Shown: one piece after another, positions 7,267 through 15,834 of the stretch
How the letters are laid out: each line of letters opens with the position of its first letter
How positions within the stretch are numbered: position 1 is the stretch's first letter
NCBI GenBank assembly: GCA_015056255.1
Contig: SVGP01000003.1
Span: 91,393 to 155,392 of the forward strand
DNA from: Clostridiales bacterium
GTDB taxonomy: Bacteria > Bacillota > Clostridia > Christensenellales > Aristaeellaceae
DNA length: 64,000 nt
Reading direction: 5' to 3'
Program-made: the position numbers and the translations under genes
Notes under the pieces: model-generated
The model's input: only the letters and a program-made list of their open reading frames with translations
Databases searched by the model: none
What the model was told of the DNA's origin: nothing

Positions 7267-8403
7267 TTACGACTCCAGACAGGCGTAGAGAATGTTTCGG
7301 ATGCGGGGATGAACGAAGGGCTCCAGGCTGTTTCGCATGTGCTCTGCAAAATATACGCTCATTTCGCGCTCGGGGTCGATCAAGATATATGCGCCTGCGG
7401 CGCCGCCCCAGCCAAATTCGCCCACGGGCGAGAGCGAGCCGCGCGAGCGGTCGACCATCGTGCGAACGCCAAGGCCATAACCATAGCCGGTCATCTGAAT
7501 CCAGTTGAAATCTTTCATCTGGGTGTCGCCCAAGTGATTGGTGCGCATGAGGTCGACGGTGGCTTTTGAAAGAATTCTTTCGCCCGTAGCGCCTACGCCG
7601 CCCATGGCGAGCATGTCGGCAAAGCGGATGTAGTCTTCAACAGACGTAATCAGGCCTGCGCCGCCGCTGTCGTATTTGTTTCCGAGCACGAAGTGGTTCT
7701 GCGTGCCGATGGGATTTACGCCCTTATCGCCATCGTTTTGATACTGCATGGCGAGTCTAGCTTTTAATGCGTCCGTTAGGTGCATGGCGCTTGATTTCAT
7801 TTCGAGGGGTTCAAACAGCGTTTTTTTCATGTAGGTTTCAAACCTGATACCGCTGATGACCTCAATAAGGCCGCCCAGCACGTCGTGACAAAGGCTGTAC
7901 TGCCAGTGCTCGCCGGGATCGAAGGACAGAGGAGCTTTGGCGATGGCTCGCATAATTTCTCGCGTTGGAGCTTCGCCGTTTGTTTTTTGAACGGTTTCTA
8001 CAATGTCCTTTGCGCCCAAATTGTAGTCAAGCCCAGCCGTCATGGTAAAAAGATCCCGGAAGGTGATGTCCCTTTTGGCAGGGCGCATTCGAACGCTGCC
8101 CGCGGGATCGATTTCGGCCACCTGCATGTCCTTAAATTCCGGAAGATATTCATGTATGGGGTCGCTCATCAGAAACGCGCCCTTTTCAAACAGCGTGAGC
8201 GCGCACACACAGGTTAAAAGCTTTGTAACGGAATAGCCGAAATAGGTTTCGTCACCTTTCATCCTGATTCCCTTTTCCTTGTCGGAAAAGCCGGCGGCAT
8301 GCCTGAAAACAGGCTTATGGCGGATGTAAACGGCCAGATCCACGCCGGGTATGACGTCTTCGACGATATCATTTAAAAACGCGCGGAGATTTGAAAAATC
8401 CAT
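7267..8403 (-). CDS. Serine hydrolase of the beta-lactamase class C / DD-peptidase family
   Basis: A 378-residue protein without a signal peptide. The penicillin-recognising motifs are visible: SVTK with catalytic Ser58 and Lys61, YSL near residue 169 (general-base Tyr), and a GWGGAAG segment near the C-terminus in place of HTG or KTG. Such proteins are mostly cytoplasmic esterases or peptidases rather than antibiotic-resistance enzymes. The substrate is unknown. ATG 8403 has a GGAGGG site eight bases upstream. A longer frame to 8451 has no such site. A sigma-A promoter lies at 8442-8470. Confidence 0.85.
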   Translation of the reverse strand: MDFSNLRAFLNDIVEDVIPGVDLAVYIRHKPVFRHAAGFSDKEKGIRMKGDETYFGYSVTKLLTCVCALTLFEKGAFLMSDPIHEYLPEFKDMQVAEIDPAGSVRMRPAKRDITFRDLFTMTAGLDYNLGAKDIVETVQKTNGEAPTREIMRAIAKAPLSFDPGEHWQYSLCHDVLGGLIEVISGIRFETYMKKTLFEPLEMKSSAMHLTDALKARLAMQYQNDGDKGVNPIGTQNHFVLGNKYDSGGAGLITSVEDYIRFADMLAMGGVGATGERILSKATVDLMRTNHLGDTQMKDFNWIQMTGYGYGLGVRTMVDRSRGSLSPVGEFGWGGAAGAYILIDPEREMSVYFAEHMRNSLEPFVHPRIRNILYACLES

Positions 8404-8441
8404 AGAAAATCCCTCCTGCAGGCTCGTTTTTTTCTTCAATA

Positions 8442-8470
8442 AGTATACCACGAGCCGGGGAGGGATTCAA
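8442..8470 (-). promoter_or_regulatory. Sigma-A promoter of the serine hydrolase
   Basis: On the minus strand, TTGAAT (8465-8470), a 17-bp spacer and TATACT (8442-8447). Confidence 0.6.
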
Positions 8471-8480
8471 TTGTTTTTTG

Positions 8481-8663
8481 TTACAGCTTATCTGCGTTTG
8501 TGGGGTTGTTTACAACGCCGAAGGCGACCAATACGGGCAGTAGCACATCCAAAAAGGAATTGATCGTCTCATCCATGTCGATGCCGGCAAACTGCTTTAG
8601 GCAAAACGCCGCAAGCGCGGCAAGGCTCGTCCAAAGCGTCCAGCTTTTCCAGCGACTTTGCAT
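8481..8663 (-). CDS. Phage-type holin-like small membrane protein
   Basis: A 60-residue protein with WKSWTLWTSLAALAAFCLKQF, a hydrophobic second segment (FLDVLLPVLVAFGVVNNPT) and a polar end NPTNADKL. This layout (Trp/Lys start, two hydrophobic helices, an N/D-PT-x-G/A end) is that of small phage holins of Gram-positive bacteria, which open the membrane for lysins. No endolysin or other phage gene is adjacent. The gene starts three bases after the stop of its partner, with a GGAG site inside the partner's end. Confidence 0.6.
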   Translation of the reverse strand: MQSRWKSWTLWTSLAALAAFCLKQFAGIDMDETINSFLDVLLPVLVAFGVVNNPTNADKL

Positions 8664-8666
8664 ACT

Positions 8667-8876
8667 TTATGCGCTCTCCTCTCTTTTTTTGCGTTCGATT
8701 CGCCTGATCTTTCTCTCGTCCTCGATGCGATCCAGCCTTTTAATGATATGCCTGATCTCGTTTCGGATGACCGATAGCGTGGCTGCGCGCTCATTATCCC
8801 TGACCCGATAGGCGTTAAACGCGCCCCAGGCGGCAAAAAACGTCGCCGCCAGCTGAATAAGAACTGAAAAATCCAC
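8667..8876 (-). CDS. Small membrane/coiled-coil partner of the holin-like protein
   Basis: A 69-residue protein with one N-terminal membrane helix (about residues 3-20, FSVLIQLAATFFAAWGAF) followed by a charged helix (IRNEIRHIIKRLDRIEDERKIRRIERK). Phage lysis cassettes often pair a holin with a small one-helix coiled-coil protein such as XhlA, although XhlA has the opposite order. GTG 8876 is preferred because GGGGAGG lies eight bases upstream. A GTG at 8885 would overlap that site. Confidence 0.5.
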   Translation of the reverse strand: MDFSVLIQLAATFFAAWGAFNAYRVRDNERAATLSVIRNEIRHIIKRLDRIEDERKIRRIERKKREESA

Positions 8877-8969
8877 AAAAAACACCTCCCCTCATTCCTC
8901 TTCTCTGCCCATCGGCATCAAAAGCGTAACAGGGGAGGCGCATGTATTTCTACACGCCTGATAAAGATT

Positions 8970-10220
8970 TTATCGGATCTGGCCGTTTCCAAAGATTCTG
9001 TACTGATATGCAGTCATGGCTTCAAGACCCATCGGGCCGCGCGCGTGCAGCTTTTGGGTAGAAATGCCCATTTCACAGCCAAGACCGAACTCGCCGCCGT
9101 CGGTGAAGCGGGTAGATGCGTTGACGTACACGGCGGCGCTGCCGCAGCCCTTTAAAAATGCGTCAGCTGTTTCGGTATTTTCGGTAATAATGGCCTCGGA
9201 ATGTCCGGTGGAATGGGCGCGGATATGCAAAAGCGCGTCCTTTACGTCGTCTGCGACCGCCACAGCCAGAATGTAGTCCAGAAATTCTGTGTCGAAGTCA
9301 GCATCGGTTGCCTTGATTCCGTCGATGATCATATGCGCCCGTTCGTCCAGACGAAGCTCGACCGGGTGATTGCCCTTGCGCTCGTCCACGAGCTTTGCTT
9401 TGAGCATCGGCAGGAATTTTTCGGCAACATCCTTATGGACAATCAGGCTTTCCATGGCGTTACAGACGCTCGGGCGGCTGGTTTTGGCGTTTACGCAGAT
9501 GGAAAGCGCCTTTTCGATATCCGCGTCCTTGTCCACAAAGATGTGGCAGATGCCCGTGCCCGTTTCGATGACGGGAACGGTGGCGTTTTCAACGCAGGCG
9601 CGAATAAGCCCTGCGCCGCCGCGCGGAATCAGAAGATCCACATAGCCCCTTGCGCGCATGAGCTCGTTTGCGCCCTCGCGCGTAACGTCCTCAATTTGCG
9701 AAACCATGTTTTCGTCAAGCCCCATCTTCGAAAGTGCGCGCCGGATGGATTTTACGATTGCGCCGACGGAGGCATAGGCCTCCTTGCCCCCGCGAAGCAC
9801 GCAGGCGTTTCCGCTTTTTAAGCACAATACGGCAGCGTCCAGTGCAACATTAGGCCGCGATTCGAAGATGATAGCCACAACGCCCATGGGGACGGAGATC
9901 TTTTGAATTTTAAGACCATTCGGACGAATGGTTTCATCCAGCACGCGTCCCACAGGATCGGGAAGGACGCAAACCTCTTTAACGCTTTCGGACATAGCGT
10001 AAAGCCGGTCGTGCGTCAGCGTAAGCCGGTCGATCATCACGCTTCCGATTGCGTCCTTGGCTTTGAAAACATCCTTTTCGTTTTCCGAAAGGATTTCATT
10101 TTCATCCTCCAAGAGCTGTTTTGAAATCATCAAAAGCGCTTCGTTTTTGATTTCCTCTGTCAGAAGCGCCGCGTCAAACGAAGCTTTTTTGGCGTTTTTC
10201 AGAATTTCCATCGTTGTCAT
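8970..10220 (-). CDS. proA: Gamma-glutamyl phosphate reductase
   Basis: ProA reduces gamma-glutamyl phosphate to glutamate 5-semialdehyde with NADPH, the second step of proline synthesis. The length (416 residues) is standard. The catalytic Cys lies in TSRPSVCNAMESL. Other family segments are VVAIIFESRPNVALDAAVLCLKSGN, VDLLIPRGGAGLI and the C-terminal GPMGLEAMTAYQYR. It starts two bases after the proB stop and has an AAAGGGGAG site inside proB. The two genes form a proBA operon. No strong terminator follows. Confidence 0.97.
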   Translation of the reverse strand: MTTMEILKNAKKASFDAALLTEEIKNEALLMISKQLLEDENEILSENEKDVFKAKDAIGSVMIDRLTLTHDRLYAMSESVKEVCVLPDPVGRVLDETIRPNGLKIQKISVPMGVVAIIFESRPNVALDAAVLCLKSGNACVLRGGKEAYASVGAIVKSIRRALSKMGLDENMVSQIEDVTREGANELMRARGYVDLLIPRGGAGLIRACVENATVPVIETGTGICHIFVDKDADIEKALSICVNAKTSRPSVCNAMESLIVHKDVAEKFLPMLKAKLVDERKGNHPVELRLDERAHMIIDGIKATDADFDTEFLDYILAVAVADDVKDALLHIRAHSTGHSEAIITENTETADAFLKGCGSAAVYVNASTRFTDGGEFGLGCEMGISTQKLHARGPMGLEAMTAYQYRIFGNGQIR

Positions 10221-10221
10221 A

Positions 10222-10998
10222 TCATTTTCTCCCCTTTCCGAAAAAGCGGGTGCCGACGGGCTTGCCTTCTGAAATATCGTACAGAATTTCAGGCTTATCG
10301 CTGTTGGCGATGACCATGGTAACGCCAGCGTCCATAGCCATTTTAGCGGCCTTCAATTTGGTAGCCATGCCGCCGGTTCCAAGAGAAGAGCCCTTTCCGC
10401 CGGCGAGGGCATAGATTTCGTCGGTCATTTCGTGAACTTCGCTTATAAGCTTTGCGTTTTTATTTCTGTGAGGATCGGAATCGAAAAGGCCGTCGATATC
10501 GCTTAGAAGAATCAGAAGGTCTGCGTGAATCGCAACCGCGACGATGGCGGACAGGGAATCGTTTTCGCCGATCATGATAATTTCGTCCGTCGCAACGGTA
10601 TCGTTTTCATTCAGAATCGGAATCGCACCCAATTCCAGAAGCCGCGCCATGGTATTTTCAAAATGCGCGCAACGAACGGGGGACAAAACATCCTCGCCCG
10701 TGATCAGAACCTGAGCGACGGTGTGATTGTACTGGGTGAACAGGCGGTCATACGTGTACATAAGCTCACACTGACCCACGGCGGCCGCCGCCTGTTTGGT
10801 GGGCATGTCCGTAGGTCTCCCCGGGAGGGACAATTTTCCTACGCCCATGCCGATTGCGCCGGAGGAGACCAAAATGATTTCGTGTCCGGCGTTTTTGAGG
10901 TCGGAAATCACCTTGCACATTTCTTCCATTCTTCGAATATTCAATCGCCCCGTCGCGTGCGCGATGGACGAGGTTCCGATTTTGATCACGATGCGCAT
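10222..10998 (-). CDS. proB: Glutamate 5-kinase, short form without PUA domain
   Basis: ProB phosphorylates glutamate in the committing step of proline synthesis. The amino-acid-kinase fold is clear: IVIKIGTSSI at the start, ILVSSGAIGMGVGKL, ILNENDTVATDEI, FGENDSLSAIVA-type metal and ATP segment (here IGENDSLSAIVAVAI) and GTGGMATKLKAAKMA. At 258 residues it ends after the kinase domain and lacks the C-terminal PUA domain of the longer enzymes. Feedback inhibition by proline is a known property of the kinase domain. A GGGGG site and the promoter at 11029-11057 precede it. Confidence 0.96.
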   Translation of the reverse strand: MRIVIKIGTSSIAHATGRLNIRRMEEMCKVISDLKNAGHEIILVSSGAIGMGVGKLSLPGRPTDMPTKQAAAAVGQCELMYTYDRLFTQYNHTVAQVLITGEDVLSPVRCAHFENTMARLLELGAIPILNENDTVATDEIIMIGENDSLSAIVAVAIHADLLILLSDIDGLFDSDPHRNKNAKLISEVHEMTDEIYALAGGKGSSLGTGGMATKLKAAKMAMDAGVTMVIANSDKPEILYDISEGKPVGTRFFGKGRK

Positions 10999-11028
10999 AA
11001 AAATGCCCCCTATAAACGGTGTTCTTTG

Positions 11029-11057
11029 ATTATACCGTCTACAGGGGAATCTGTAAA
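11029..11057 (-). promoter_or_regulatory. Sigma-A promoter of proBA
   Basis: On the minus strand, TTTACA (11052-11057), 17 bp and a consensus TATAAT (11029-11034). The AT-rich hairpin ATGATTT/AAATCAT just upstream may end the previous transcript. Confidence 0.7.
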
Positions 11058-11105
11058 TGATTTTTTTAAATCATTACAATTCAAATTCGGGCAAAATAAG
11101 CCGTT

Positions 11106-12623
11106 TTAGAGCCAGAGCACCAAAGGATTTTGATTTGATGAATTGGCATTTATTGCATTTTCGACATTTATAACCGGCGTAAGATAGCGTTTGGCAATCG
11201 TCCATGCGGTATCCGCCCTTTGGGGCCAGACGATCATCACGCCTTTTTTACGCTTGTTTTCACCCTCCTCCAAAATACCTTCCGAAAACGAAACCGCTTT
11301 GTTTGTTCGCTTGTCTGAGGTTAGTAAAAGCATACATTTGATTTCGATCCGGTCGCTCATAAGCGCGTTGCCCTCGGGCGAAACACAGCTGACCCGTACC
11401 CTTCCGTTCGGGTCGAGCGCGCACGCCGCTTCGATTTCAAACGGCAAATCCTGATTTTCCGCCATCATTTCGCCGTCCGCCGTCACATATACAACCTGCG
11501 CGTTCACAACGCCGGACACCTGGCTTTTCTTTCCGTCGGTCGTCACTTCTCCAACCGACGCGCGCGTTTTGACCGCGCACACTTCGCTTACGCTTTTGGT
11601 CGCGTCCTTTAAAAGGACCGATGCGCGAAACGGCTCGTTCATGGTGATTCTGGAAATATTTTCACATATCTCAATCGTCTTATTGTCGCACAGAACTCTG
11701 GTTTCGCCCGTCGAAAACGCATCCGTAAGCGCGTTAACCTCATCCTCCGCCAGAGCGCTCGCAGTGATTTCGATCTCGGCCTCCATCAAAAGAGATGCAT
11801 CCTCGCCCATCACCGCCTGATTGACGCTCGTTTTTACGCTTAATACGCTCGCGTCCAATTGAACGTTTTCCGTCAGCCATTCCGGCATTTCCATAAACCG
11901 GTCGATGGGCAGGCGGTATTTAACCAATTGCACAGGTTTCTGCGTAAGCCCCGTGCTGATCAATGTCTCAACAAGCACATTTCCGCTTACGCGAATGCCG
12001 CCGGGCTCCTTTTGATGATCCAGCTGCGAAATCGTCGCCCACTCCATAAGCGCATACCTTGCATCCAGCGCCGCAGGGAGGGATACCGTCTGGGAAAGCA
12101 CTGCCAATGCCTCGCTTTCGGCAGCCAGCTTAACGGATTTGATATCCTTATAGGCAGCTTCGATGCCCTCCCCATTCTGAATCCCTGTAATCACCTGAAC
12201 GGGCACAAGGGACGAAGCGACGGCGGAGAGGGTGAGATACACGTCAAACACCATGTGCCCGTTTTCATACCGGGCATTTACCTCGTTGTCCTCCGAAAAC
12301 ACCTTCGCCGTCATGCCGCTTAAAACGCCCTTCATATCAAAGGCGCAGGAGACGGGTACGCTGGCGTTTGCGGCGCGCGCGCCTGATTGCGAATCCACTC
12401 TGTACGCCGCCTGACACACCGCCTCGCCCTGACAGGTCACGCGGTCAGGCTGCGCCTGAACGGATGTGATGCGCACGCGGCAGTCGGATAAAAGCACGTC
12501 CACATTATCGCGCCCCGCGCCCAGCACCATCGCCTCCGCTCTCAGATGCATCTGAACTTTTTCGCTCGCATATTGCTTTTCGGCTTCGATTGTCTTTCTC
12601 GTGAGCGTGAAATCCATTTTCAT
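11106..12623 (-). CDS. SPOCS (DUF3794) and LysM-like spore-associated protein
   Basis: A 505-residue protein without a signal peptide. It consists of repeated beta-rich SPOCS/DUF3794 modules: the opening TRKTIEAEKQYASEKVQMHLR, then RLPIDRFMEMPEWLTENVQLDASVLSV, then CENISRITMNEPFRASVLLKDATKSVSEVCAV. It ends with a LysM-like segment (DTAWTIAKRYLTPVINVENAIN). The same order is found in clostridial spore coat or cortex proteins related to SpoVID. It probably sits in the forespore envelope and binds peptidoglycan. It is transcribed separately from proBA, and its start has a GGGG-type ribosome site. Confidence 0.82.
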   Translation of the reverse strand: MKMDFTLTRKTIEAEKQYASEKVQMHLRAEAMVLGAGRDNVDVLLSDCRVRITSVQAQPDRVTCQGEAVCQAAYRVDSQSGARAANASVPVSCAFDMKGVLSGMTAKVFSEDNEVNARYENGHMVFDVYLTLSAVASSLVPVQVITGIQNGEGIEAAYKDIKSVKLAAESEALAVLSQTVSLPAALDARYALMEWATISQLDHQKEPGGIRVSGNVLVETLISTGLTQKPVQLVKYRLPIDRFMEMPEWLTENVQLDASVLSVKTSVNQAVMGEDASLLMEAEIEITASALAEDEVNALTDAFSTGETRVLCDNKTIEICENISRITMNEPFRASVLLKDATKSVSEVCAVKTRASVGEVTTDGKKSQVSGVVNAQVVYVTADGEMMAENQDLPFEIEAACALDPNGRVRVSCVSPEGNALMSDRIEIKCMLLLTSDKRTNKAVSFSEGILEEGENKRKKGVMIVWPQRADTAWTIAKRYLTPVINVENAINANSSNQNPLVLWL

Positions 12624-12722
12624 CCCCCCTGTTTCATCATTCCCATCCTATGCGTCCCTGCCTTCTTCCATACATAATTGTGCGCAAACGGTTATAAATC
12701 GATGAATACAACCTCCGTTTTC

Positions 12723-12752
12723 TTGACATGGGCAGGGCAAAAAAGGTATAAT
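12723..12752 (+). promoter_or_regulatory. Consensus promoter for the phospholipid gene cluster
   Basis: TTGACA (12723-12728), 18 bp and TATAAT (12747-12752), both full consensus. It is 30 bases upstream of the first gene. Confidence 0.8.
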
Positions 12753-12782
12753 ACCGCATACTGTCTTTGAAAGGAATTCAAG

Positions 12783-13661
12783 ATGCAGATCAAAAAAGTT
12801 TTTTCCATTTTATTCGCCGTTTTTCTGCTGATCGCGCCCTGCGCTTTTTCACAGGAAGAGCCGGATCTGTTTGAAATTCACTTCTTGTCCGTCGGCACCA
12901 ACGACGCCATTCTCCTTCGCTATGGCGATGAATGCGCCTTTATCGACAGCGGCAACTACCCGGAGGGCGAAAAATGCGCCGATTACCTCAAAAAAATCGG
13001 CGTTCTTCGCCTCAAATACTATATCGGCTCCCACGCGCATCTGGATCATGTGGGCGGCGCGCCCGTGATCGTTTCCGAAATCCCGACGGAAAGCGTGATC
13101 TATACCTACGATAAAGCGCTTGAAGCCATGTACAAAACAGCGAAAACGGATGCGCAGATTCAGGCGCTGGACGCGCTTGAAAGATGCCCGATCAATTACG
13201 GCGATACATACATGTTGGGCGACGTGAAAATGACCTGCGTGGGGCCGAAGTCCTATGTGCCCAAGTATGATTTAAAGGACACGTCCGAGAACAACAACTC
13301 CATGCTGCTTCATGTAACCTTTGGAAACTTCAGCGTTTTTTTAACCGGCGACAGTCCCAGCTGGAAGGTGTTTGAAATGCACAAAAACCATCCCGAGGTT
13401 TTAAAAAGCACTGTGATCAAGGCTCCGCATCACAGAGGCGGCTTTGACAAAAGCGTTTATAAGCTGATGGATGCAGACTACGTCGTGTTTTCAACCGCCG
13501 ATACGTGGCTGCCCCTGAGAGACCAGATGAAAATGGCCATGGAAAGCAGCGAAAGCGTGTTGATTACCGCCGACAACCGAAACGGAAACATCGTTTTTAT
13601 GACGGACGGAGAAACGGTTACAGTTCGGACGCAGTTTGAATACGACTACGCGGAAAAATAG
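12783..13661 (+). CDS. Secreted ComEC-type metallo-beta-lactamase-fold hydrolase
   Basis: A 292-residue protein with a signal peptide (residues about 1-24, ending PCAFSQ). Next comes an MBL-fold domain: LSVGTNDAILLRYGDECAFIDSG, the metal motif SHAHLDHVGGAP, VFLTGDSPS and IKAPHHRGGFDKS. This arrangement matches the C-terminal hydrolase domain of ComEC and its free-standing relatives. These may degrade nucleic acid outside the cell, but the substrate here is unknown. It is the first gene after a consensus promoter, and pssA follows after 45 bases. Confidence 0.8.
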   Translation: MQIKKVFSILFAVFLLIAPCAFSQEEPDLFEIHFLSVGTNDAILLRYGDECAFIDSGNYPEGEKCADYLKKIGVLRLKYYIGSHAHLDHVGGAPVIVSEIPTESVIYTYDKALEAMYKTAKTDAQIQALDALERCPINYGDTYMLGDVKMTCVGPKSYVPKYDLKDTSENNNSMLLHVTFGNFSVFLTGDSPSWKVFEMHKNHPEVLKSTVIKAPHHRGGFDKSVYKLMDADYVVFSTADTWLPLRDQMKMAMESSESVLITADNRNGNIVFMTDGETVTVRTQFEYDYAEK

Positions 13662-13706
13662 TGAGATTGCCTTTTTCCGCTTTGACAGGAAAGGAGATCA
13701 GAAGGG

Positions 13707-14384
13707 ATGTTTAAAAACATAAGAGAATCCCGCCCGCTGATCGGCTATTATAATTATTCGGTCATCGTTACCTATCTGGGCCTTTTGCTCGGCATATACG
13801 GCATGCAGCTGGCCCTGACCGGAAAAATCCGCGGCGCAATCATCTGCCTTCTGCTGTGCGGCCTTTGCGACATGATGGACGGAGCCATCGCCCGAACCTG
13901 CAAGCGTACGCCGGAGGCAATGTGTTTTGGCATGCAGATCGATTCTCTGTGCGACATGGTGTGCTTTGGCGTTTTTCCCGCCGTGATCGCCTTTGTGCTG
14001 GGCCCGGCCAACGCGTTTACGATTGCCGCAGCGATGATTTATACGCTGGCCGCCGTCATCCGCCTAAGCTATTTCAATGTTCAGGAAATCATGAAAGCGC
14101 CGGACGCTGAAAAGCGCACGCATTATACCGGCCTGCCCGTGACGGCTTCGGCTTTGATCATGCCCTTAATTGCGCTTCTTTGCGCGCTGCCCAAGGCCAG
14201 CGCCTATGTATATCCCGCTGCGCTCGCCGTGATGGGCGTTTTGTTCGTGTCGCGTTTTCAGGTGAAAAAGCCCTATGGCCGCGCAATCGCGCTGATGGCG
14301 CTGATCGGGCTTGTCGTGCTCGTTCTCATCATTTTGCTCGGAGGAGAAATTCCGTGTACGAGATTCTTTACAGAAGCAAATTAG
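13707..14384 (+). CDS. pssA: CDP-diacylglycerol-serine O-phosphatidyltransferase
   Basis: PssA makes phosphatidylserine from CDP-diacylglycerol and serine at the membrane. The CDP-alcohol transferase signature is present as DMMDGAIAR followed by GMQIDSLCD. The stretch between the two halves is a few residues longer than the textbook motif, which clostridial PssA proteins share. About seven hydrophobic segments follow across 225 residues. An AAAGGAG site precedes the ATG. The end overlaps the start of psd, the next enzyme of the pathway, which strongly supports this assignment. Confidence 0.92.
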   Translation: MFKNIRESRPLIGYYNYSVIVTYLGLLLGIYGMQLALTGKIRGAIICLLLCGLCDMMDGAIARTCKRTPEAMCFGMQIDSLCDMVCFGVFPAVIAFVLGPANAFTIAAAMIYTLAAVIRLSYFNVQEIMKAPDAEKRTHYTGLPVTASALIMPLIALLCALPKASAYVYPAALAVMGVLFVSRFQVKKPYGRAIALMALIGLVVLVLIILLGGEIPCTRFFTEAN

Positions 14385-15178
14385 GCAGATGCATAGCCAG
14401 TATCCTTGCGCGGCCCGGGATTTCCCGGGCTGCAGGCCTAATTATGGACAGCGCCGTTTCGCGCGTGATGATTAAGCCGTTTATAAAAACAAATCAAATC
14501 GACATGCGGGAGGCAGCGCCTAAAGCGTATACTTCCTTCAACGACTTTTTTACCCGCTGCCTGATAGACGGCGCGCGCCCGTTTGAAAAGGACAAAAACA
14601 TCCTTCCAAGCCCCTGCGACGGGCTTTTGAGCGTGTATCCCGTGACACAAAAAGGCATCTTCACCGTAAAGGGCACGCCTTACACGCTGGAAACGCTTTT
14701 GGAAGACAAAGCGCTGTCTGAAGCGTTTGAAGGCGGTTGGGCGCTTATCTTCCGCCTGACTCCGTCGCACTATCACAGATACGCCTTTCCGGACAACGGG
14801 CGAATCGTAAAAATGAAGCGCATTCAGGGCGTTTTTCACACCGTGCGCCCGGAGGCGCTTGAAAGCTTACCCGTTTTTAAAACCAACACGCGCGAATACA
14901 TGTGCCTTGAAACCGAGAACTTCGGCCGCATGATCTATATGGAGGTCGGCGCGACGATGGTCGGTCGGATTCAAAACGACGTAACATACGGCAATTTTTC
15001 CCGCGGACAGGAAAAAGGCCGCTTCGAATTCGGCGGATCAACCGTCATACTGATCACGGAAAAAGGAACATGCGCTCCGCTTGACGAAATGATAAAGGCT
15101 TCGGACGCGGGAAAAGAATATCCGGTCAAAATGGGCCAAAGCGTCTGCCAAAGACCAAAATATGGAGACAATCAATGA
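14354..15178 (+). CDS. psd: Phosphatidylserine decarboxylase proenzyme
   Basis: Psd converts phosphatidylserine to phosphatidylethanolamine. The self-cleavage motif is FEFGGSTVIL near the C-terminus, where the Ser becomes the pyruvoyl group. Other family segments are SFNDFFTR, PCDGLLSVY, RLTPSHYHRYAFPDNG and MEVGATMVGRI. The GTG at 14354 follows a GGAGAAA site and gives 274 residues, the usual size. Its first 31 bases overlap the end of pssA, so translation is probably coupled. The next start overlaps by four bases. Confidence 0.92.
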   Translation: MYEILYRSKLGRCIASILARPGISRAAGLIMDSAVSRVMIKPFIKTNQIDMREAAPKAYTSFNDFFTRCLIDGARPFEKDKNILPSPCDGLLSVYPVTQKGIFTVKGTPYTLETLLEDKALSEAFEGGWALIFRLTPSHYHRYAFPDNGRIVKMKRIQGVFHTVRPEALESLPVFKTNTREYMCLETENFGRMIYMEVGATMVGRIQNDVTYGNFSRGQEKGRFEFGGSTVILITEKGTCAPLDEMIKASDAGKEYPVKMGQSVCQRPKYGDNQ

Positions 15179-15834
15179 AACCGATTCGAAAAATCCTGAA
15201 TTTTATCCCCCAATACGCAAGAAAACCGCTTCTTTTCCTTTTGGCGTTCAACATGCTCGCGTACATCCTTCCGTCGGTTCTGCCGGTTGAACCCAGATTC
15301 GACATGACGCTTCCGATCGATCTGAAAATTCCGGCCATCCCGGTTTTCAGCTATATCTATGTGCTTTCCTATGTCTATTGGGCGTTTAATTACATCCTGA
15401 TCTGCAAAAAAAATAAGTCGATGTGCAAAAGGTTTGTAACGGCTGAGGTCGTGGGAAAGGCCGTGTGCTTTCTGATTTTTATGCTGGTTCCCTGCACCTT
15501 CGCCCGTCCTGCAGCCGATACGCTTTCGGGCCCCGGCGCGTGGCTTCTGAAGATCGTTTACGCGCTTGACGAGCCCACGCGGCTCATTCCCTCCATCCAC
15601 TGCTATGCAAGCTGGATGTGCGTGCGTCCGCTGATGGATAAAGGCTTTGACTATGTACCTGCGTGGTACAAGGCTTTCTCCCTTGTTTTTACGCTTCTCG
15701 TTTGCCTCTCCACGCTCTTTACGCGCCAGCATGTGATTGTGGACGTGTTCGCAGGCGTGTTGCTGGGCGAAATCGTGTGGATCGCATCGGGACGCATGTT
15801 CAAAGACCAATCAAAGGATGTGGCCGGTAAGTGA
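15175..15834 (+). CDS. PAP2-family membrane phosphatase
   Basis: A 219-residue membrane protein with about six hydrophobic helices. The PAP2 motifs are present: PSIHCYASW (motif 2 with His) and STLFTRQHVIVDVFAG (motif 3, with Arg, His and Asp). The family removes phosphate from lipid phosphates such as phosphatidate or isoprenoid pyrophosphates. The ATGA overlap with psd points to a lipid-related job, but the exact substrate is unknown. The next gene overlaps by four bases. Confidence 0.85.
   Translation: MKPIRKILNFIPQYARKPLLFLLAFNMLAYILPSVLPVEPRFDMTLPIDLKIPAIPVFSYIYVLSYVYWAFNYILICKKNKSMCKRFVTAEVVGKAVCFLIFMLVPCTFARPAADTLSGPGAWLLKIVYALDEPTRLIPSIHCYASWMCVRPLMDKGFDYVPAWYKAFSLVFTLLVCLSTLFTRQHVIVDVFAGVLLGEIVWIASGRMFKDQSKDVAGK

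Noticed and set aside
8481..8876. A complete prophage
   Set aside because: Only the two lysis-type genes were found. Flanking genes are ordinary metabolic genes, and no attachment repeats or integrase were seen.
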